A stretch of DNA of 52,161 nt. Source: Cloacibacterium caeni_C (GTDB lineage: Bacteria; Bacteroidota; Bacteroidia; Flavobacteriales; Weeksellaceae). Shown piece after piece: positions 49,565 through 52,161 of the stretch. Below the pieces are notes generated by a model. It was not told the DNA's origin, searched no databases, and was given only the letters and a program-made list of their open reading frames with translations. The stretch is taken from contig DITA01000066.1 in the NCBI GenBank assembly GCA_002422665.1, forward strand, positions 1 to 52,161, given 5' to 3'. The position numbers and the translations under genes were made by a program. Positions within the stretch are counted from its first letter, which is position 1. Each line of letters begins with the position of its first letter.

Positions 49565-50671
49565 TTATTCAATAGTAAAGTTTTGAATGGCTTCTAGTTT
49601 AGGGAATTTATTCTCGGAAATAAATTTCTTTCCTGTGCAATCTATTTCTTTCCAACCTTTTTTTCTGTGCAGATCTCCCACTTCTACTACAATCGGAACA
49701 AAAGATATTTCTTCATCTCCTTCTTTGATTTCTTCTTTATATTGAACCGCAACATCTAATACACATTCAAAATCGGTATTAAGTTTCACATTCCTGTAAA
49801 TAACATCAAAATGCGATTCTTTGTTTTCTGGAATTTCGAAATATGTTTCGTAGCCATAAGCCTTTCTATCTAACAATCCAATGCTAGAAAGTGCTGTATA
49901 TAAAGCAATTGTGTAATATTTTCTAGTCCCAAAACGTTGATAATCATCAGGAAAATGACCACCTTCAAATAAAATTACTGGAATCCCAGCTCTCATGAAA
50001 TTATCACCAGTAGAAGTTGGGTAAAACTCATCAGAGTACCTTGCGATTTGATTAGGAATTTGCATTCTCAATACATTATATATACTTGCAATAACCGCCA
50101 TACTTTTTTTACGATTTTCGGTAACAGTTCTGTCATAATCTTCTGAAGGCGCTAAAAATGATAAAGTAGCGGGATTTTTACCATCTGTAGAAAAAATAGT
50201 TCTCTGTTCGTGTAAATTCAATGCGTAATCATATTTTTTAGAAAACGCAATTTCTTTTAAGAGCTTCATTTCGCAGCTTGCATTCTGTAAATAGTCTCTA
50301 TTCATGTCTATATCAAGAGAATTTCTGCGCGACCAAACCTTAGAACCATCCGGATTGAGCATAAAAATGAAATCTAAAGATATATTTTGGAATAATTTCT
50401 CTTTGAGCTGAGGTTGAGATTCTAAAGAATACCACAAATCCAACATACAGTGAGTAGAATTACTCTCATTTCCGTGCATCTGAGACCAAGCTAAGACCTT
50501 AATATCACCAGAACCATAAGAAAATTGATAAATAGGCTCACCTAGAGTAGAAGTACCAATTAATGTAATATAATCGCTGAGATTCTCTTGTAGAAAATTT
50601 TGAAGGCTTTTAGGCGAAATATAACGATTTGGAAAATTAGGGTTTTTCTGATACTGAAAAGTAGAATGCAT
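49565..50671 (-). CDS. M14 family zinc carboxypeptidase-like protein
   Basis: 368 residues. The zinc ligands are H66 and E69 in SQMHGNESNSTH and H154 in YALNLHEQRTIF; NPDGSKVWSRRNSLDIDMNRD supplies substrate-binding residues, and the catalytic glutamate is probably in VILFEGGHFP. No signal peptide, so it may be cytoplasmic or act on peptidoglycan peptides after uptake. This fits the group of short Bacteroidota M14 proteins related to gamma-glutamyl or murein-peptide carboxypeptidases. Its substrate is unknown. A TATTTTTG element sits 25 nt upstream of the ATG. Confidence 0.88.
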   Translation of the reverse strand: MHSTFQYQKNPNFPNRYISPKSLQNFLQENLSDYITLIGTSTLGEPIYQFSYGSGDIKVLAWSQMHGNESNSTHCMLDLWYSLESQPQLKEKLFQNISLDFIFMLNPDGSKVWSRRNSLDIDMNRDYLQNASCEMKLLKEIAFSKKYDYALNLHEQRTIFSTDGKNPATLSFLAPSEDYDRTVTENRKKSMAVIASIYNVLRMQIPNQIARYSDEFYPTSTGDNFMRAGIPVILFEGGHFPDDYQRFGTRKYYTIALYTALSSIGLLDRKAYGYETYFEIPENKESHFDVIYRNVKLNTDFECVLDVAVQYKEEIKEGDEEISFVPIVVEVGDLHRKKGWKEIDCTGKKFISENKFPKLEAIQNFTIE

Positions 50672-50695
50672 AATGTGGATAAATTTTGACGACTC

Positions 50696-50703
50696 AAAAA
50701 TAC
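50696..50703 (-). promoter_or_regulatory. -7 element for the M14 peptidase gene
   Basis: Minus strand TATTTTTG, perfect TAnnTTTG, 25 nt before the ATG at 50671; no -33 TTG at 19 nt. Confidence 0.5.
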
Positions 50704-50978
50704 TATAAAAAGAATTAATCTCCTAATTAACATTTGTAAATTATTTAAACAATAAAAAAAGACATAATGTCTGTGGAAAAAATTGTTAATTACATTTTTA
50801 ATAATTAAAAAATACAAAATAAACAAAATCAGTATTTTATGAAATTTATATAAAGTTAATTTATAAATATACTTTAATACCTAAATCCTGTTAGTAAAGC
50901 CATTTGTAGAGTTATACCATTAAACATTTTTAATGTTAATAAAGTTTTTAGATTTAATTCATTTACAAATGTAAAATA

Positions 50979-51008
50979 TTGAAATTTTCTTAATTATGGT
51001 TATCTTTG
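50979..51008 (+). promoter_or_regulatory. Consensus promoter of the TerC/Alx gene
   Basis: TTG (50979-50981), 19-nt spacer, TATCTTTG (51001-51008), 22 nt before the ATG at 51031. Confidence 0.75.
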
Positions 51009-51030
51009 ACCACTTAAAATTTTAAAATTT

Positions 51031-52128
51031 ATGTCAAACGAGACCTTATTTCTACTATCCTTTGTAGTTTTTATCTTTTTCATATTAGCTTTAGACTTAG
51101 GACTATTGCACAAAAAATCAGACACCATCTCGCTGAAACAAGCTGGATTAATGAGTTTTTTTGTGGTTTGTTTGTCTTTAGGCTTTTATTTTCTGTTGAT
51201 TACTTATGGACACATGCTCCACGGAATTGATAGTATTGAGAAATTACAAACGGTGATTAATAAACATCACCATCCTATTACGGTAATTCCGAATGATTTA
51301 GAGCACAGTATTGCTATTTATAATCAGAATTTAGGATTAGAATATCTTACAGGTTATGTTGTAGAATATGCATTATCAGTAGATAATATATTTGTAATCG
51401 TGTTGGTATTTACAGCTTTCGGAGTGGCACAAAGAAATTACCACAGAGTTCTTTTTTGGGGCATTTTAGGCGCTATCGTTATGCGTTTCATCTTCATCTT
51501 CGTAGGCGCAGCTTTAATTGAGAAATTCAGCTGGATAATGTATGTATTTGGAGCATTTTTAGTGTTTACAGGTATTAAAATGTTTGTGGATAAAGATAAA
51601 GATGAGGAAATAGATACTCAGAACCACCCTGTTGTAAGATTTGCCAATAAATATTTTAAAGTTCATCCACATTTTGTAGGCAGTAAATTCTTTGTAACGA
51701 TTGATGGAGTGAAGAAACTTACGCCATTATTTTTAGTTCTTATCATCATAGAATTTACCGATTTGATTTTTGCAGTAGATTCTATTCCTGCAATATTTTC
51801 GGTGACTAAAGATCCTTATATCGTCTTCTTTTCGAACATTTTTGCAATTATCGGACTTCGTTCTATGTTCTTCTTATTAGCAGGAATTATCGATAAGTTT
51901 AGATTCTTAAAAATTGGTTTAGCAGCATTACTCACATTCATTGGTTTAAAAATGCTAGGACATAGTTATCTAGAAGAATGGGGCTTTACTACTACGCATT
52001 CCTTGTTAATCATTGTAAGCATTTTAGGAGCTAGTGTATTCTTCTCATTACTGTTTCCAGAGAAGAAAAAAGACAGGAAACTGAAATTTAATCCAGACGA
52101 TGAAAAGCATCTTCATCATCACGAATAA
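51031..52128 (+). CDS. TerC/Alx family integral membrane protein
   Basis: 365 residues with about nine membrane helices. The acidic metal motifs VEYALSVDNIFVIVLVF (D118) and LIFAVDSIPAIFSVTKDPYI match E. coli Alx (~320 residues), a manganese-exporting, alkaline-induced protein. Compared with Alx it has a polar loop of about 40 residues after the second helix (~63-100, ending NDLEHSIAIYNQN) and a basic-to-His-rich C-terminal tail (KHLHHHE). It is distinct from the shorter TerC at 24727. Its own promoter and terminator make it monocistronic. No manganese riboswitch is visible in the very short leader. Confidence 0.92.
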   Translation: MSNETLFLLSFVVFIFFILALDLGLLHKKSDTISLKQAGLMSFFVVCLSLGFYFLLITYGHMLHGIDSIEKLQTVINKHHHPITVIPNDLEHSIAIYNQNLGLEYLTGYVVEYALSVDNIFVIVLVFTAFGVAQRNYHRVLFWGILGAIVMRFIFIFVGAALIEKFSWIMYVFGAFLVFTGIKMFVDKDKDEEIDTQNHPVVRFANKYFKVHPHFVGSKFFVTIDGVKKLTPLFLVLIIIEFTDLIFAVDSIPAIFSVTKDPYIVFFSNIFAIIGLRSMFFLLAGIIDKFRFLKIGLAALLTFIGLKMLGHSYLEEWGFTTTHSLLIIVSILGASVFFSLLFPEKKKDRKLKFNPDDEKHLHHHE

Positions 52129-52134
52129 AAATTT

Positions 52135-52161
52135 AAACTCTCAGTAATGAGAGTTTTTTTT
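52135..52161 (+). terminator. Terminator of the TerC/Alx gene
   Basis: AAACTCTCA (52135-52143) and TGAGAGTTT (52148-52156), loop GTAA, then TTTTT to the end of the window. Confidence 0.9.

Larger units (their letters stand above)
50672..51030. other. AT-rich divergent intergenic region (359 bp), no gene seen
   Basis: Between the M14 peptidase gene (minus) and the TerC/Alx gene (plus). It holds promoter elements for both sides (50696-50703 and 50979-51008), two small perfect inverted repeats (AGACAT/ATGTCT around 50760-50772; AACATT/AATGTT around 50924-50938), and otherwise low-complexity AT sequence. A frame open on the minus strand here overlaps the peptidase gene and looks non-coding. Confidence 0.6.

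Noticed and set aside
50560..50826. Minus-strand frame of 88 codons before the M14 peptidase gene
   Set aside because: It overlaps the peptidase start in another frame and spans its promoter element; no protein-like pattern.
1..52161. Insertion sequences, prophage genes, tRNA and rRNA genes
   Set aside because: No transposase, integrase, phage-like protein, cloverleaf or rRNA segment was recognised; the mobile signals are limited to short palindromic repeats.

Overview
The window is a chromosomal stretch of an AT-rich Bacteroidota genome, most likely a flavobacterium of the Weeksellaceae (Chryseobacterium/Cloacibacterium type). The basis is the Bacteroidetes promoter signature TTG-N19-TAnnTTTG seen repeatedly, the lack of clear Shine-Dalgarno sites, a menaquinone-only quinone pathway, DUF2723 and DUF4199 proteins, a separate atpDC pair, and a probable sulfonolipid (capnine/sulfobacin) gene pair. 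The species cannot be named from the sequence alone. No tRNA, rRNA, transposase, phage gene or CRISPR array was seen; the only structural RNA is the small SRP RNA (ffs) at 36034-36126. A run of 137 N at 23568-23704 interrupts atpD.

Layout. 1-3.1 kb: two tandem paralogous membrane TPR/AraC-type HTH regulators, the first cut by the window edge. 3.1-16.4 kb, nearly all on the minus strand: polyprenyl diphosphate synthase, a secreted beta-propeller-like protein, rlmN, queA, a DNA glycosylase translationally coupled to a secreted hypothetical, a secreted S9 peptidase, a DUF1697 protein, and two large multi-spanning GT-C type membrane proteins (one DUF2723/TMEM260-like). 16.7-21.8 kb, plus strand: a cysteine-synthase-like enzyme and an alpha-oxoamine-synthase-like enzyme (proposed cysteate synthase and cysteate fatty acyltransferase), a Rnk/GreA-like factor and a radical SAM protein. 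21.9-25.5 kb: atpC and partial atpD, the gap, ribF, terC. 25.5-36 kb: small accessory genes, glutathione peroxidase, kdsB, an aminotransferase, a phosphohexose mutase, a GIN-domain lipoprotein, and a DUF4199/membrane protein/GT2 operon. 36-39.3 kb: ffs, a UPF0173 hydrolase, a lipoprotein, menA and menB. 39.5-42.4 kb: the three-gene proton-translocating transhydrogenase. 42.6-52.1 kb: CDF zinc exporter, two unknown membrane-anchored proteins, APC permease, a lipoprotein, a B12-dependent ribonucleotide reductase, an M14 carboxypeptidase and a TerC/Alx protein.

How genes fit together: the polyprenyl synthase, MenA and MenB supply menaquinone; ATP synthase and transhydrogenase link proton motive force to ATP and NADPH; kdsB, the GT2 operon, the GT-C proteins and the sulfonolipid pair all point to envelope construction.

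The most distinctive non-genic feature is a dense population of short palindromic (REP-like) repeats of several families. One sits in frame inside the radical SAM coding sequence, one is a nested palindrome, and one forms the leader directly upstream of two unrelated lipoprotein genes.
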